64,000 bases of DNA from Gammaproteobacteria bacterium (GTDB lineage: Bacteria; Pseudomonadota; Gammaproteobacteria; SZUA-140). The translations under genes and the position numbers were made by a program. Numbering within the stretch: position 1 is the stretch's first letter; each line of letters begins with the position of its first letter. Shown here one piece after another: positions 1 to 8,896 of the stretch. The stretch spans positions 222,001-286,000 of the forward strand of contig JADJQS010000001.1 in NCBI GenBank assembly GCA_016712635.1, in the 5' to 3' direction. The notes under the pieces are model-generated. The model saw only the letters and a program-made list of their open reading frames with translations. It was not told where the DNA came from and ran no database searches.

Positions 1-317
1 TTCAGCCGGAAGTCCGCCGCCAGGTCGATGATGCGCACGCCGGCGCCCAGCAGCTCGCGCGCCATGGTCATGGCCGTCCCGTTGGGGGCCGCGAAGAACA
101 CCGTGTCGCAGGCCGCCAGGGCCGCCGGTTCCGGCGCCGTGTACTTCAGGGAGACCTGCCCGCGCAGGTTCTGAAACAGGTCCGCGACCGCGCGCCCCGC
201 CTGCTCGCGCGAGGTCACCACGCCCAGCTCGACCCCCGGGTGCCGGGCGAGCAGGCGCAGCAGTTCCACACCGGTGTACCCGGTGCCGCCAACCACCCCC
301 ACCTTGAGTCTCGCCAT
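1..317 (-). CDS. argC: N-acetyl-gamma-glutamyl-phosphate reductase, N-terminal part (cut by window edge)
   Basis: Translating the minus strand from the ATG at 317 gives about 105 residues beginning MARLKVGVVGGTGYTGVELL, the NADP-binding glycine-rich start of ArgC. The segment ending AAPNGTAM also fits the family. ArgC reduces N-acetylglutamyl phosphate to the semialdehyde in cytoplasmic arginine synthesis. The C-terminal two thirds, including the catalytic Cys, lie outside the window. Nothing links it functionally to the cytochrome gene beside it. Confidence 0.93.
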   Translation of the reverse strand, partial: MARLKVGVVGGTGYTGVELLRLLARHPGVELGVVTSREQAGRAVADLFQNLRGQVSLKYTAPEPAALAACDTVFFAAPNGTAMTMARELLGAGVRIIDLAADFRL

Positions 318-392
318 TGCCACCCCTGCCTGATCGAGCAGCCCATTCCTGCCGGCTGCCCAATATAACAGATAAGCCGCGCCGGGCGCCGT

Positions 393-1340
393 TCAATCCC
401 TGTCCGTGCGCTCTCCGTCGACCTCATCCCCCCGGATGAAGGCGGCCTCCACGTAGGCCGCCACCGCGGCGATCTCCGTCTCGTCGAGCACCGTCGCCCA
501 GGCCGGCATCGCGCTCCCGGGCACGCCTTTCGCGATGACCTCGCGCAGCCGTTCATGCGTCATCGCCGCGACGGGCGCGGCGGTCAGATCGCGCGGATGC
601 GGCTGGAGAAAGCCGCCGATCCAGTTGCGACCGGTGCCGTCGCGCGCGTGGCAGAAGGCGCAATTGCGCTGGAATATTTCCTCGCCGCGCTGCTGTTGCG
701 GGCTCGCGCCGGCCAGCTGCGGGGCGATATCGTGCGACGCCGAAAGGGTCGCGGACGATACTGCGTCGGCGGTCCCGTCCGCCCGATGCGAGTAGCCGCC
801 GCGCGGATAGGATACCGTCCTGCGGTCCCACAGCGTGCGATCGTCGATCAGGCGCGCGCGGTCATGGCACACGACGCAGGTGGAGAGGAACAGGCGCTTG
901 CCCCGGCGCTGCGCCGGCGTCAGATCCGCATCCGCCGTATCCAGTGCGAGCGTGCCGAGGGCGTAGGGGAAGGCCTCGGCGTAGCGCTCGTGATCCGGCC
1001 AGCCGTTCTCCACGGAATGGTAGCGGACGTTCGTCCGCCGGCCTTCGACGAAGGAGTCGAGGATGAAATCCGCCACGGCCTCGATCTCGCCCCGGCTCAG
1101 GATATGCTCGAAGCCCATCATGGCGCTGCCCGAACGTCCCGTGGAGACCGCGCGGATGATGTCTTCACGGTCCAGCTCGCCGGGATCGAGCGCGGTGAAA
1201 TCGCGCGGCGGCGGCGTCAGGAACCGGCTTGCCACCGTCCGGGCGTCGCCGGCGTAGCCGTGGCAGAAATAACAGTGGTTGTTGTAGACCTCGCGGCCGG
1301 TGCGGTCGCCGGCAGGACCGCGCCCCGCCGAACCCGGCGT
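393..1340 (-). CDS. Triheme c-type cytochrome, probable -1 frame continuation of the upstream gene
   Basis: Three haem motifs are visible: CYFCH just upstream of the GTG at 1235, then CVVCH and CAFCH further in. The repeated signature PPPRDFTAL / HPRDLTA followed by a GxxGSAMP methionine region marks class I-type domains like those of the neighbouring gene. The open frame runs back past 1340 with no ATG or GTG ahead of the first haem motif. It merges in the -1 frame with the end of the upstream cytochrome at an A9 tract (1352-1360). The GTG at 1235 would discard one haem and leave no signal peptide, so I doubt it is the real start. It most likely forms the C-terminal half of one hexaheme periplasmic cytochrome. 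A one-base assembly error in the homopolymer is an equally good explanation. Confidence 0.8.
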   Translation of the reverse strand, partial: TPGSAGRGPAGDRTGREVYNNHCYFCHGYAGDARTVASRFLTPPPRDFTALDPGELDREDIIRAVSTGRSGSAMMGFEHILSRGEIEAVADFILDSFVEGRRTNVRYHSVENGWPDHERYAEAFPYALGTLALDTADADLTPAQRRGKRLFLSTCVVCHDRARLIDDRTLWDRRTVSYPRGGYSHRADGTADAVSSATLSASHDIAPQLAGASPQQQRGEEIFQRNCAFCHARDGTGRNWIGGFLQPHPRDLTAAPVAAMTHERLREVIAKGVPGSAMPAWATVLDETEIAAVAAYVEAAFIRGDEVDGERTDRD

Positions 1341-2401
1341 CAGTTCAGGGCTTTTTTTTTCCGTGCCGCGTCCGCCGCCCCGGCGGGAGGGTCGACAAAG
1401 GCCGTGAAGACGAACTCGGCGACGTCCGCGATCTCCTGCTCGCTCAGCACGCCCGCCCAGGCGGGCATGACCGTTCCGCGCTTGCCGGAGGAAATCGCCT
1501 CGAACAGCGCCGGCCGGTTCAAGACGCGGCGCGACTCCGGTGCGAGAAAGTTGCGCGGCGGCGGCTTGATGAATGAAGACCGCGGCCCCTGTCCGTCGCC
1601 ATGCTCGCCGTGGCAGACGTAACAGTTGCCGAGGTAGAAACGGCGCCCCTTGCCGGCGTCACCGCGCAGGCCGCGCGGCAGCGCGGCGGACATGTCCGCC
1701 GCGGGCCGCGGCACGGACGCGTTCGTCGTGGCCGGTTCCGGGGCAGCCGCGGCGGCGGGTTCGTCCGCACCCGCCATGAAACTCACGCGCACATAATCGA
1801 CCACCGCCGCAATATCCTGCGCGCTCATCTGGCCGCTGAAGGGCATCATGGCGGTGCCCGGCCGGCCGTGGGTCACCGAGAGGATCATGCGTTCGCGCGT
1901 GAGTTCACGGCGGATAGCCGAATCGGTGAAGTCGCGCGGTGGCGGATTGAGGCTGTTATGCGCCCAGGTGGCCCCGTTGCCACGGTCGCCGTGGCAGGCC
2001 GCGCAGTGGCGCTTGTAGAGCTGCTGGCCCGTGTTTCGCTGCGGCCCGGCCGGCGCCTGCATGAAGCTTGCGCGGATGTAGTCGACGACGCCGGTGATCT
2101 CGCCCTCGCTGAGGCGGTCTCCCCAGCCGACCATGGCGGTCCCGGGCCGGCCGTGGGTCACCGAGAGGATCATGCGTTCGCGGCTCAATTCCTGCCATGC
2201 CGCCGCCGCCGTGAAATCGCGCGGCGGGGGATTCAGGCCGAACTGGGCGCGGCTCTTCCCGTCGCCGTGCTCGCCGTGGCAGGCGGCGCAGTTATGGCTG
2301 TACAGGCGCTGCGGCTCCGATGCGGACGCCGCCGCGGCGAACAGCGACAGGCAGGCGGCGATCACGCCGGCGCGGCGCGCATAACGGAAAGACAACGGCA
2401 T
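1340..2401 (-). CDS. Exported triheme cytochrome c (N-terminal half of a possible hexaheme protein)
   Basis: The 353-residue product starts with a signal peptide ending near AASAS. It then has three consecutive cytochrome domains of about 110 residues, with motifs CAACH, CAACH and CYVCH. Each is followed by a PPPRDF segment and a G(R/K)xGTxM methionine that is the likely sixth haem ligand. A proline/alanine linker separates domains 2 and 3. The stop at 1340 follows an AAA-AAA-AAA codon run, and in the -1 frame the reading continues into three further haem domains. The gene is divergent from the pentaheme gene at 2534. It probably carries electrons in the periplasm; the partner is unknown. Confidence 0.85.
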   Translation of the reverse strand: MPLSFRYARRAGVIAACLSLFAAAASASEPQRLYSHNCAACHGEHGDGKSRAQFGLNPPPRDFTAAAAWQELSRERMILSVTHGRPGTAMVGWGDRLSEGEITGVVDYIRASFMQAPAGPQRNTGQQLYKRHCAACHGDRGNGATWAHNSLNPPPRDFTDSAIRRELTRERMILSVTHGRPGTAMMPFSGQMSAQDIAAVVDYVRVSFMAGADEPAAAAAPEPATTNASVPRPAADMSAALPRGLRGDAGKGRRFYLGNCYVCHGEHGDGQGPRSSFIKPPPRNFLAPESRRVLNRPALFEAISSGKRGTVMPAWAGVLSEQEIADVAEFVFTAFVDPPAGAADAARKKKALN

Positions 2402-2435
2402 GAGTGATAGGCGATTCCGGCGTACGGGCGGCGTC

Positions 2436-2466
2436 CTGACAATGATAGCCGCATTTGCATTATAAT
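2436..2466 (+). promoter_or_regulatory. Candidate sigma-70 promoter for the pentaheme cytochrome gene
   Basis: In the divergent gap a perfect TATAAT lies at 2461-2466 with CTGACA at 2436-2441, a 19-base spacer (slightly long). The start codon is 68 bases downstream of the -10 box. This is read by eye only. Confidence 0.45.
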
Positions 2467-2533
2467 GTCAGCCACCTGCGGACCAGGCATCGGACCGGCG
2501 CGCGTCCCCAACAGGCATCCGAGGAAAACAACA

Positions 2534-3283
2534 ATGAGACGGATCATCGGCAGCTCCATCCTGCATACGGTCCTGGTGCTGGGAAGCGCGCTGTGGACCC
2601 TGACCGCCGCCGGCGGCACCATCCTGGGCAGCAAGCACGACTTCACCGGCCTGAACCAGCGCGCAGGCGTGCAGGCAATGTCGGGCGTCGCCTTCTCCGA
2701 CTACGGCTCGCCCTGCGTGTACTGCCACATTCCGCCGGAGCAACAGGGCGGCGACAGCGCCGCGGCGGGCGGCATCTCGGGCTGGAACCGCTTCACTCCC
2801 GCCTCCGATGCCTACAACCTCTACGACAGCTTCACCCTCGACAACAAGGTCCGCACGCCGAGCCCGATCAGCCTGCTCTGCCTGTCCTGCCACGACGGCA
2901 CCATGGCGGTCGACATGACAGTGTTCAAGCCCAACGGCTTTCGCAGCAGCGAGGACGCCGCGCTGCACCTGCGCATCAACAAGGCGGACGACCTGTGGAG
3001 CTGCGGCAAGTGCCACAACGGCAGGGTGGCCCACAGCATCGCCATCAAGCATCTCGACACCGATCTCAGCAATGATCATCCGATCTCGATGACCTATGCC
3101 GGACTCAACCACAAGGACCCCGACTTCCGCCTCCCCGACGGACCCTACGGCTTTGACAACGGCGTCAAGCTCTACGATAACCGCGTCGAATGCGCCACCT
3201 GCCACAACGTGCACGACCCCGACGTCACCCTGCTGCTGCGCGACCGCGCCGACCGGCTGTGCGAGACCTGCCACATCAAATGA
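2534..3283 (+). CDS. Exported pentaheme cytochrome (paired-CXXCH type)
   Basis: I chose the ATG at 2534 because GAGGAAA lies 7 bases ahead and the product then begins with a clean signal peptide (MRRIIGS ... TAAGG). The 249-residue protein has five haem motifs: CVYCH, CLSCH, CGKCH, CATCH and CETCH. Landmarks shared with the tetraheme gene at 42173 and with the first third of the 11-heme protein are a KH(D/N)F start, LCLSCHDGT and NDHPIS. Compared with the tetraheme version it has one extra haem (CGKCH). The NHL lipoprotein gene follows directly, so the two may work together in the periplasm. Confidence 0.85.
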   Translation: MRRIIGSSILHTVLVLGSALWTLTAAGGTILGSKHDFTGLNQRAGVQAMSGVAFSDYGSPCVYCHIPPEQQGGDSAAAGGISGWNRFTPASDAYNLYDSFTLDNKVRTPSPISLLCLSCHDGTMAVDMTVFKPNGFRSSEDAALHLRINKADDLWSCGKCHNGRVAHSIAIKHLDTDLSNDHPISMTYAGLNHKDPDFRLPDGPYGFDNGVKLYDNRVECATCHNVHDPDVTLLLRDRADRLCETCHIK

Positions 3284-3285
3284 CG

Positions 3286-3387
3286 GTGAGGCGTGAAGGG
3301 TGAGGCGTGAAAAGATAGCTTTGAATAATTTCATCCGAGCGCTGCCCCGCAGGCCTCGCCTCACGCCTCACGCCTCACGCCTCACCC
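3286..3387. repeat. GTGAGGCGTGAA-type imperfect inverted repeat
   Basis: The left arm (3286-3314) holds two copies of GTGAGGCGTGAA. The right arm (3353-3387) holds tandem CACGCCTCACGCCTCA units complementary to it. About 40 bases separate the arms. Similar elements occur at 44321-44413 and 58275-58362, with a diverged relative at 49826-49951. The element overlaps the start of the next gene and codes for its N-terminal leader. Confidence 0.75.
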
Positions 3388-4448
3388 TCGTCATCGCCAT
3401 CTGCCTGCTCGCCTCCTGCGCCGGCACCCCCGAGGCCGAGCGCGAGTTCATCCCCCCGGTCTATCCGCCGCCGCCCGCCGAGCCGCGCTTCGTCTACGAA
3501 CGCACGCTGCTCTATAACGAGGACGTCGAGGAAGTCAGCTCCGGTATGCGTTTCAAGCAGTTCGCGCTGGGCGAGGCGCGCAAGCTGATGGGACTGGTCA
3601 AGCCGTTCGACGTCGCGGTACGCGCGGGTCGCGTCTATGTCACCGATACGGTACAGCGCGCCGTCATGGTGTTCGACATCCCCGGCAAGCGCTTCTTCCA
3701 GATCGGCGCCGAGAAGCCGGGCCGGCTGTCCAAGCCGATGGGCATCGACATCGGCGCCGACGGCACGCTCTATGTCGCCGACATCACGGAACGCCGCGTG
3801 ATGGTCTACGACGCGGACGGCGTGTTCCAGCGCGCCATCGGCGGCGGGGAACTGCTGCAGCGCCCGGCCGACGTGGCTATCGCCCCCGACGGGACGCGCC
3901 TCTACGTGGTCGACACCGGCGGAGTGGATTCCATGGACCACGCCGTGCACGTCTTCGATGCGCGCAGCGGCGAGGCGGTCGGCCGCATCGGCGCGCGCGG
4001 CGCGGCGGAGGGCGAGTTCAACCTGCCGCTGCAGGCGTCCGTCGCCGCGGACGGCACCCTGTACGTGGTCGACAGCGGCAACTTCCGTGTCGAGGCCTTC
4101 GACGGCGACGGCGGCTTCCGCTTCAGCTTCGGCTCGGCGGGGCGCTTTCCCGGGCAGTTCGCCCGCCCGAAGGGCATCGCCACCGACGCCGCCGGCAACG
4201 TCTACGTGGTGGACACGGCCTTCGGCAACATCCAGATCTTCGACCCCGCGGGGCAGTTGCTCATGTTCATCGGCGAGCGCGGGCAATCGGGTTATCCCGG
4301 GAAATACATGCTGCCGGCGGGGATCGACGTGGACGGCGACGGGCGCATCTATGTCGTCGACCAGTTCTTCCGCAAGGTCGACATCTACCGTCCGGTCTCT
4401 CCGGACCCAGGCGCGCCGGTCGCTGCGGCAGACGCGGAACTACCCTAG
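3300..4448 (+). CDS. NHL-repeat (six-bladed propeller) lipoprotein
   Basis: The protein has a lipobox (LLASCAG) and then a series of NHL-type blades with recurring motifs such as LYVADITERRVMVYD, LYVVDTGG and IYVVDQFFRKVDIY. The GTG at 3300 opens the frame, but the first 30 residues are encoded by the inverted repeat (they read ...RLTPHASRLTL). A TTG at 3321 is an alternative start. NHL propellers are protein- or ligand-binding scaffolds in the envelope. Close relatives lie at 33938 and 34999 inside the large cytochrome operon, which supports a role with multihaem cytochromes. The exact function is unknown. Confidence 0.85.
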   Translation: MRREKIALNNFIRALPRRPRLTPHASRLTLVIAICLLASCAGTPEAEREFIPPVYPPPPAEPRFVYERTLLYNEDVEEVSSGMRFKQFALGEARKLMGLVKPFDVAVRAGRVYVTDTVQRAVMVFDIPGKRFFQIGAEKPGRLSKPMGIDIGADGTLYVADITERRVMVYDADGVFQRAIGGGELLQRPADVAIAPDGTRLYVVDTGGVDSMDHAVHVFDARSGEAVGRIGARGAAEGEFNLPLQASVAADGTLYVVDSGNFRVEAFDGDGGFRFSFGSAGRFPGQFARPKGIATDAAGNVYVVDTAFGNIQIFDPAGQLLMFIGERGQSGYPGKYMLPAGIDVDGDGRIYVVDQFFRKVDIYRPVSPDPGAPVAAADAELP

Positions 4449-4457
4449 GGGGAAACA

Positions 4458-4481
4458 GGGACAGGTTACAAATCTGTCCCC
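4458..4481. repeat. REP-like palindrome between convergent genes
   Basis: GGGACAGGTTACAAATCTGTCCCC is an imperfect copy of the GGGGACAGATTT palindrome family. It sits between the stop codons of the NHL gene (4448) and the GGDEF/EAL gene (4489), where a hairpin could end transcription from both sides. Confidence 0.7.
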
Positions 4482-4488
4482 GATGCTG

Positions 4489-6396
4489 TTAACGCGCGCC
4501 CACGGCGGCGGGGCGCCAGGCGGAATCCCGCAGCCAGGCAAGCACGGCGTCCGCCTCCAGCGGCCGGCTGATGTAGAAGCCCTGCACCGAGTCGCAGCGC
4601 ATGCCGGCGAGCAGATCGTAGGTCGCACGGTCCTCCACGCCTTCCGCCACCACGCGCAACCCGATGTTGTGCGCCAGGTCGATGGTCGAACGCACGATCA
4701 CCGCGTCGTCGTTGTCGAGCGCCATGGCGGACACGAATGACTTGTCGATCTTCACCTCGTCCACCGGCAGGCGCTTCAGGTAGGCCAGCGACGAGTAGCC
4801 GGTGCCGAAGTCGTCGATGGAGATCCGGACGCCCTGCGCGCTCAGGCGGTTCAGCACCTCGAGGGCCTGCGTCGATCCGGGCATGATCGCGGTCTCGGTG
4901 ATCTCCAGCCTGAGCTGCAGGGGCTGCCCGCCGCCGCCGATGATCCCGCGGATGGTCTCCGGCAGGCCGCCGTCGTGCAGGTTGTGCACCGAGAGATTGA
5001 CCGCGATGCGCAGCTCCAGTCCGTGTGCCGCCCAGGTGCGGCTGTGCTGCGCGGCCGTATTCAGCACCCACAGGGTGAGCCCCCGGATCAGGCCGGTGCG
5101 TTCGGCGAGCGGGATGAATTCATCCGGGGCGAGCAGTCCGCGGGTCGGGTGATTCCAGCGCACCAGTGCCTCCACCCCGGTCACCTGGCCGCTCTGCAGA
5201 TCGATCACCGGCTGGTAGCACAGCTTCAGCTGGTCGCTCTCCAGCGCCGTGTGCAACTCGGACTTGAGCGCGAGGTACTCCAGGCTGTGCCGGTCCAGCT
5301 CGGACCGGTACACGGCGTGGCCGCAGTGCTCGCGCTTCGCCGCGTACATCGCCACGTCGGCGTGGCGCATCAGCGTGCTGGCATCATCGCCGTGATCGGG
5401 AAACATAGCGATGCCGATGCTCGCGCCGAGCATGAAATTGTGCCCCTCCAGCTCGAACGGCCGCTCGATCTCGCGCATCACCTTGTCGGCGATGCGCACC
5501 GCGTCGCCGGCATCGGTGGCCGGCAGCAGCAGGGCGAACTCGTCTCCACCGAGCCTGGCCACGGTATCCGAGCTGCGCATCGCCGCGCCCATGCGGCGCG
5601 CCGTCTCCTGCAGGATGAGGTCGCCGAAGGGATGCCCCAGCGTGTCGTTGATCTCCTTGAAGTGATCCAGGTCGGTGATCATCAGGGCGAGCGGCTGGTG
5701 GCTGCGGCGCGCCCCGCGGATGGTGTGCTCGATGCGGTCGAACAGCAGCGCGCGGTTGGGCAGGCCGGTGAGGGCGTCGTGCAGAGCCTGGTGGCGCAGT
5801 GCCGCCAGCTGTGCGCGGCGCTGGGTGATATCACGCAGGATGCCGACGTAGTGCGGCCGGCCATGGATCGTCATGCGGCTTACGGTCAGCTCGAGCGGGA
5901 ACAGTGCACCGCTTTTGTGGCGCCCGCTCGCCTCGCGCATCTCGCCGTCCATGCCGGCGAGATGCGCGGGGAGTCCTTCCCCCGCCGCCGCGCCGATGCC
6001 CGGCGGCGGGGGCAGCAGTTCGGCGATTCCCTTGCCGCGCAGCTCGTCGGCGCCGAAGCCGAAGAGGCGCTCGGCGGCGGGGTTGGAGGATTCGATCACG
6101 CCGTATTCGTTCACGTAGACGACGGCGTCCACGATATGGTCCAGCACGGCGCGGATGCGGTGCTCCGACACTGCGACCTGCTCCTCCATGCGGTCGAGCG
6201 GACGCACGACGCCGTGGTGGGCGAGGCGCCACAGTCCGAAGACGAACGTCACGGCCAGCGCCAGTGCGAACCACGCCCCGGCTGTGCCGCCGGGCATGAC
6301 ACCCGGGAACAACGCATCGACGCTGGCGCCCGCCGCGAGCAGCGCCAGCGCCAGGCCGGCGATCAGCAGCGCGGCGCGGGAACCCGGTGTTTTCAT
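4489..6396 (-). CDS. PAS-GGDEF-EAL cyclic-di-GMP turnover protein
   Basis: I chose the ATG at 6396, which gives 635 residues and starts just after the upstream stop. Two N-terminal membrane segments (about residues 8-30 and 41-60) are followed by a PAS domain (78-192). The GGDEF domain has an intact RLGGDEF (281-287) and an RSSD inhibitory site (274-277). The EAL domain has EAL at 409-411 and an intact DDFGTG near 528-533. Key catalytic residues of both domains are present, so it could make or degrade c-di-GMP. It is the last gene of the ccm-to-propeller run, so the upstream periplasmic propellers may feed its signal; that is inference. Confidence 0.93.
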   Translation of the reverse strand: MKTPGSRAALLIAGLALALLAAGASVDALFPGVMPGGTAGAWFALALAVTFVFGLWRLAHHGVVRPLDRMEEQVAVSEHRIRAVLDHIVDAVVYVNEYGVIESSNPAAERLFGFGADELRGKGIAELLPPPPGIGAAAGEGLPAHLAGMDGEMREASGRHKSGALFPLELTVSRMTIHGRPHYVGILRDITQRRAQLAALRHQALHDALTGLPNRALLFDRIEHTIRGARRSHQPLALMITDLDHFKEINDTLGHPFGDLILQETARRMGAAMRSSDTVARLGGDEFALLLPATDAGDAVRIADKVMREIERPFELEGHNFMLGASIGIAMFPDHGDDASTLMRHADVAMYAAKREHCGHAVYRSELDRHSLEYLALKSELHTALESDQLKLCYQPVIDLQSGQVTGVEALVRWNHPTRGLLAPDEFIPLAERTGLIRGLTLWVLNTAAQHSRTWAAHGLELRIAVNLSVHNLHDGGLPETIRGIIGGGGQPLQLRLEITETAIMPGSTQALEVLNRLSAQGVRISIDDFGTGYSSLAYLKRLPVDEVKIDKSFVSAMALDNDDAVIVRSTIDLAHNIGLRVVAEGVEDRATYDLLAGMRCDSVQGFYISRPLEADAVLAWLRDSAWRPAAVGAR

Positions 6397-6427
6397 GCGG
6401 AACCGGTCGGCGGCGGACAGGCGCGGA

Positions 6428-7678
6428 TCATCCGCCTCCCGCGATGCGGGCGACGCCGCCGAAGCTGCCCACCCACAGGGTGCCGTCGTCGGCCTGCGCC
6501 ATCGAAAAGACATTGTTCGCGAACAGGCCGTCCGCCGTGGTCATCACGCTGAAGGAGGCGCCATCGTCATTGAGCCGGGCCAGTCCCTGGCTGGTGCCGA
6601 TCCAGAGCCGGCCGCCGCGGTCCCGGTACAGCATGAAGATGTGGTTGGCGGGGAGTCCGTCCGCGGTGGTGAAATTCTTCCAGGTCGTGCCGTCGAAGCG
6701 GGCGAGGCCGGCGCCCCAGGTGCCGCACCATACGGTGCCGTCGCGGTCGACGTCGAGCGAGATGACGTAATTCGGATTGTAGGCGACCTTGAGGTCCTCG
6801 ATACCCTGCTCCGCCTTCTGCTGCGCGTGGTGCTGGGAGGCTGCGGCCGGATCGCTGGTGAACTGGATCGCGTCACGCACCAGCTCATAGGGCGCCCCGA
6901 GTCCGTCGCCGTGCTTCCAGTGCTTCCAGGCGCCGTCCCGATAACGCGCCAGGCCTTCCTCGGTCGCAAACCACATATCGCCGTCGGCGCCCTCCGCCAG
7001 ATTGTAGACCCAGGGATTGGGCAATCCGCCGGAGGTGTTCTCCATTGTGAACGTCTCCCAGCGGGCGGGATCGTCGAGCGCCCCGCTACGGATGCGATTG
7101 ACGCCGGACCAGGTCGCAATCCACACGTCGCCGTTGCGCGCCTTCTGGACATCGTAGACAAACTGGTCGGCGAGCCCCTGCGGAATATTGTAGTTTTTCC
7201 ACTGTCCGGTCGCCGGGTCCAGCAGGGACAGGCCGCCGCCGTAGGTGCCCACCGCGATCCTGTCGTCGAGCCGGCTGATATGGAAGATGCCGTTCGACAG
7301 GATGCCCGGGACCTGGTTGTCGAAGATGCTGTGGCTGTCCGTCGCGGCGTCGTAGCGGATCACCCCGCCCGAGGTGCCAATCCAGGCCACGTTCGACTCC
7401 ACCATGAGACCCTTGACGTTGCGGTTGCCGACGCGGAAGTGGGTGAAACGCCGGTCACCCGCGCCCATGCCCGGCGCGGTTACAGCGCCATCACCGGACG
7501 GCGGCAGCGTCGGATGTCCGGCCGGCAGCGGCGCGGCGGGATCGACCTCGTCGAGCGGCGCGCGGATCTCCTGCCCGGTGCCGCGTTTGCCCTGGTTGGC
7601 GCCGAGGAGGTAGCCGCCCACCACGAAGACGCCCGCCAGCACGATGAGCAAGGCCCAGGTTTTATGATCGAATTTCAT
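6428..7678 (-). CDS. Membrane-anchored Reg_prop beta-propeller protein
   Basis: Starting at the ATG at 7678 the protein has one N-terminal membrane helix (TWALLIVLAGVFVVGGYLLG) and then repeated Reg_prop blades such as GTVWCGTWGAGLARFDG, RLWIGTSQGLARLN and TLWVGSFGGVARI. Such blades normally form the sensor of hybrid two-component kinases, but no kinase domain is attached here. The propeller should face the periplasm. It resembles the next upstream gene closely enough to suggest duplication. A GGDEF/EAL gene follows 31 bases downstream. Confidence 0.85.
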   Translation of the reverse strand: MKFDHKTWALLIVLAGVFVVGGYLLGANQGKRGTGQEIRAPLDEVDPAAPLPAGHPTLPPSGDGAVTAPGMGAGDRRFTHFRVGNRNVKGLMVESNVAWIGTSGGVIRYDAATDSHSIFDNQVPGILSNGIFHISRLDDRIAVGTYGGGLSLLDPATGQWKNYNIPQGLADQFVYDVQKARNGDVWIATWSGVNRIRSGALDDPARWETFTMENTSGGLPNPWVYNLAEGADGDMWFATEEGLARYRDGAWKHWKHGDGLGAPYELVRDAIQFTSDPAAASQHHAQQKAEQGIEDLKVAYNPNYVISLDVDRDGTVWCGTWGAGLARFDGTTWKNFTTADGLPANHIFMLYRDRGGRLWIGTSQGLARLNDDGASFSVMTTADGLFANNVFSMAQADDGTLWVGSFGGVARIAGGG

Positions 7679-7702
7679 CTCGGTCGTCCGCTCCCGCAAC
7701 AA

Positions 7703-7784
7703 GTGGGGACAGATTTATTTATTACGGGCCGGGGACAGATTTTAAATCTGTCCCCTTTGCATGAGAAAAATAAATCTGTCCCCA
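7703..7784. repeat. Nested REP-like palindromes
   Basis: An outer pair, TGGGGACAGATTTATTT near 7703-7719 and its complement near 7768-7784, encloses a full palindrome at 7731-7755 (GGGGACAGATTTT and its complement). The element fills the gap between the two propeller genes and could attenuate transcription of the downstream one. Confidence 0.8.
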
Positions 7785-7801
7785 TTTTCCGATGTACCGC
7801 C

Positions 7802-8896
7802 TCAGTCACCGATCCGCGCCACGCCGCCCCGCGTCCCCGCCCAAACCTCGCCGGCGGCGGTCGCCTCCAGCGCGTACACCGCCTCGCCCGGCAGTCCGTC
7901 GGCGCGGCGGAAGGTCTGCCATGCGCTGCCGTCATAGCGTGACAGGCCCTGGTCGGTCCCGAACCAGAGATTGCCGCGCGCGTCCTCGGCGACGGCGAAC
8001 ACGATATTGCCGGCCAGCCCGTCGGCCGTGCTCAGGTTGCTCCAGCGCTCGCCATCGAAGCGGCTCACCCCGCCGCCCCAGGTGCCGGCCCATACGCGGT
8101 CGTCCTTGCCGACATGGATGCAGAACACGTAGTTCGGGTTGTAGCTCGCCTGGCCGTCAACCAGGACGCTCAGATCGTGACGCGCCCGCGTGCCGAGGCC
8201 GGTGTTGCTGCTGAGCGGGAGCTTGTCACGGTTCGGGGCGCCGAGTCCGTCGGCATGGGTCCATTCGCGCCAGCGCTCCCCGTCGAACATCGAGACGCCG
8301 CCCTCGGTGCCGAACCACGCGCGGCGCCTGGAATCCACCCCGATACCGTAGACCCACTCGTTGACCAGCTCGTCGTGATAGGTCTCGAATGCGCCGCCTT
8401 CCGCCGGCAGGCGGTTGACGCCGGCCCAGGTGCCGATCCAGATCCCGGCGCCGGGATCCTCCGCCAATGCGTACACCCAGTAGTCTGCCAGGCCGTGCAT
8501 CGGAAACCAGGTCTTCCACTCCGCGCCGCGCAGGCGCGTCACCCCGCCGCCGTTGGTGCCGAACCACTTGTCCCCCGCGCTGTCGACCAGGACGGAAAAC
8601 ACGTATTCATTGGCCAGCCCGTCGCCGCGGGTATACGTCTTGCGTACCTCGCGCGTATCAAGATCGATCTCATGCACCCCGAGCGAGGTCCCCACCCACA
8701 GCGCGCCGGCGTCAGGATCCGCCGCCAGGGCGCGCACATAGACGTCCTGGCCGACCTCGAATGTCTCCAGAATCCTGGCGGGCGCCGGTACCGGCTCCGG
8801 TGGCGCAGTCGCCGCCGCCTGCTCCTGCCCGTCCCTGGAGCAGGCTCCCAGCGCCGCCGCCAGCAGGATCGCTGCGCCGCAGAACGAACGCTTCAT
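7802..8896 (-). CDS. Reg_prop beta-propeller lipoprotein
   Basis: The 364-residue product has a lipoprotein signal (AALGACS) and Reg_prop blades with motifs ALWVGTSLGVHEID, DKWFGTNGGGVTRL, GIWIGTWAGVNRL and NLWFGTDQGLSRYDG. It lacks any transmitter domain. Its ATG overlaps the stop of the upstream monoheme cytochrome (8893-8896), so the two are probably translated together. It is a paralogue of the propeller at 6428. A periplasmic binding or sensing role is likely, but the ligand is unknown. Confidence 0.85.
   Translation of the reverse strand: MKRSFCGAAILLAAALGACSRDGQEQAAATAPPEPVPAPARILETFEVGQDVYVRALAADPDAGALWVGTSLGVHEIDLDTREVRKTYTRGDGLANEYVFSVLVDSAGDKWFGTNGGGVTRLRGAEWKTWFPMHGLADYWVYALAEDPGAGIWIGTWAGVNRLPAEGGAFETYHDELVNEWVYGIGVDSRRRAWFGTEGGVSMFDGERWREWTHADGLGAPNRDKLPLSSNTGLGTRARHDLSVLVDGQASYNPNYVFCIHVGKDDRVWAGTWGGGVSRFDGERWSNLSTADGLAGNIVFAVAEDARGNLWFGTDQGLSRYDGSAWQTFRRADGLPGEAVYALEATAAGEVWAGTRGGVARIGD

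Noticed and set aside
3286..3387. Possible CRISPR-like direct repeats (GTGAGGCG units)
   Set aside because: The units are adjacent without unique spacers and form inverted arms; no cas genes are present.
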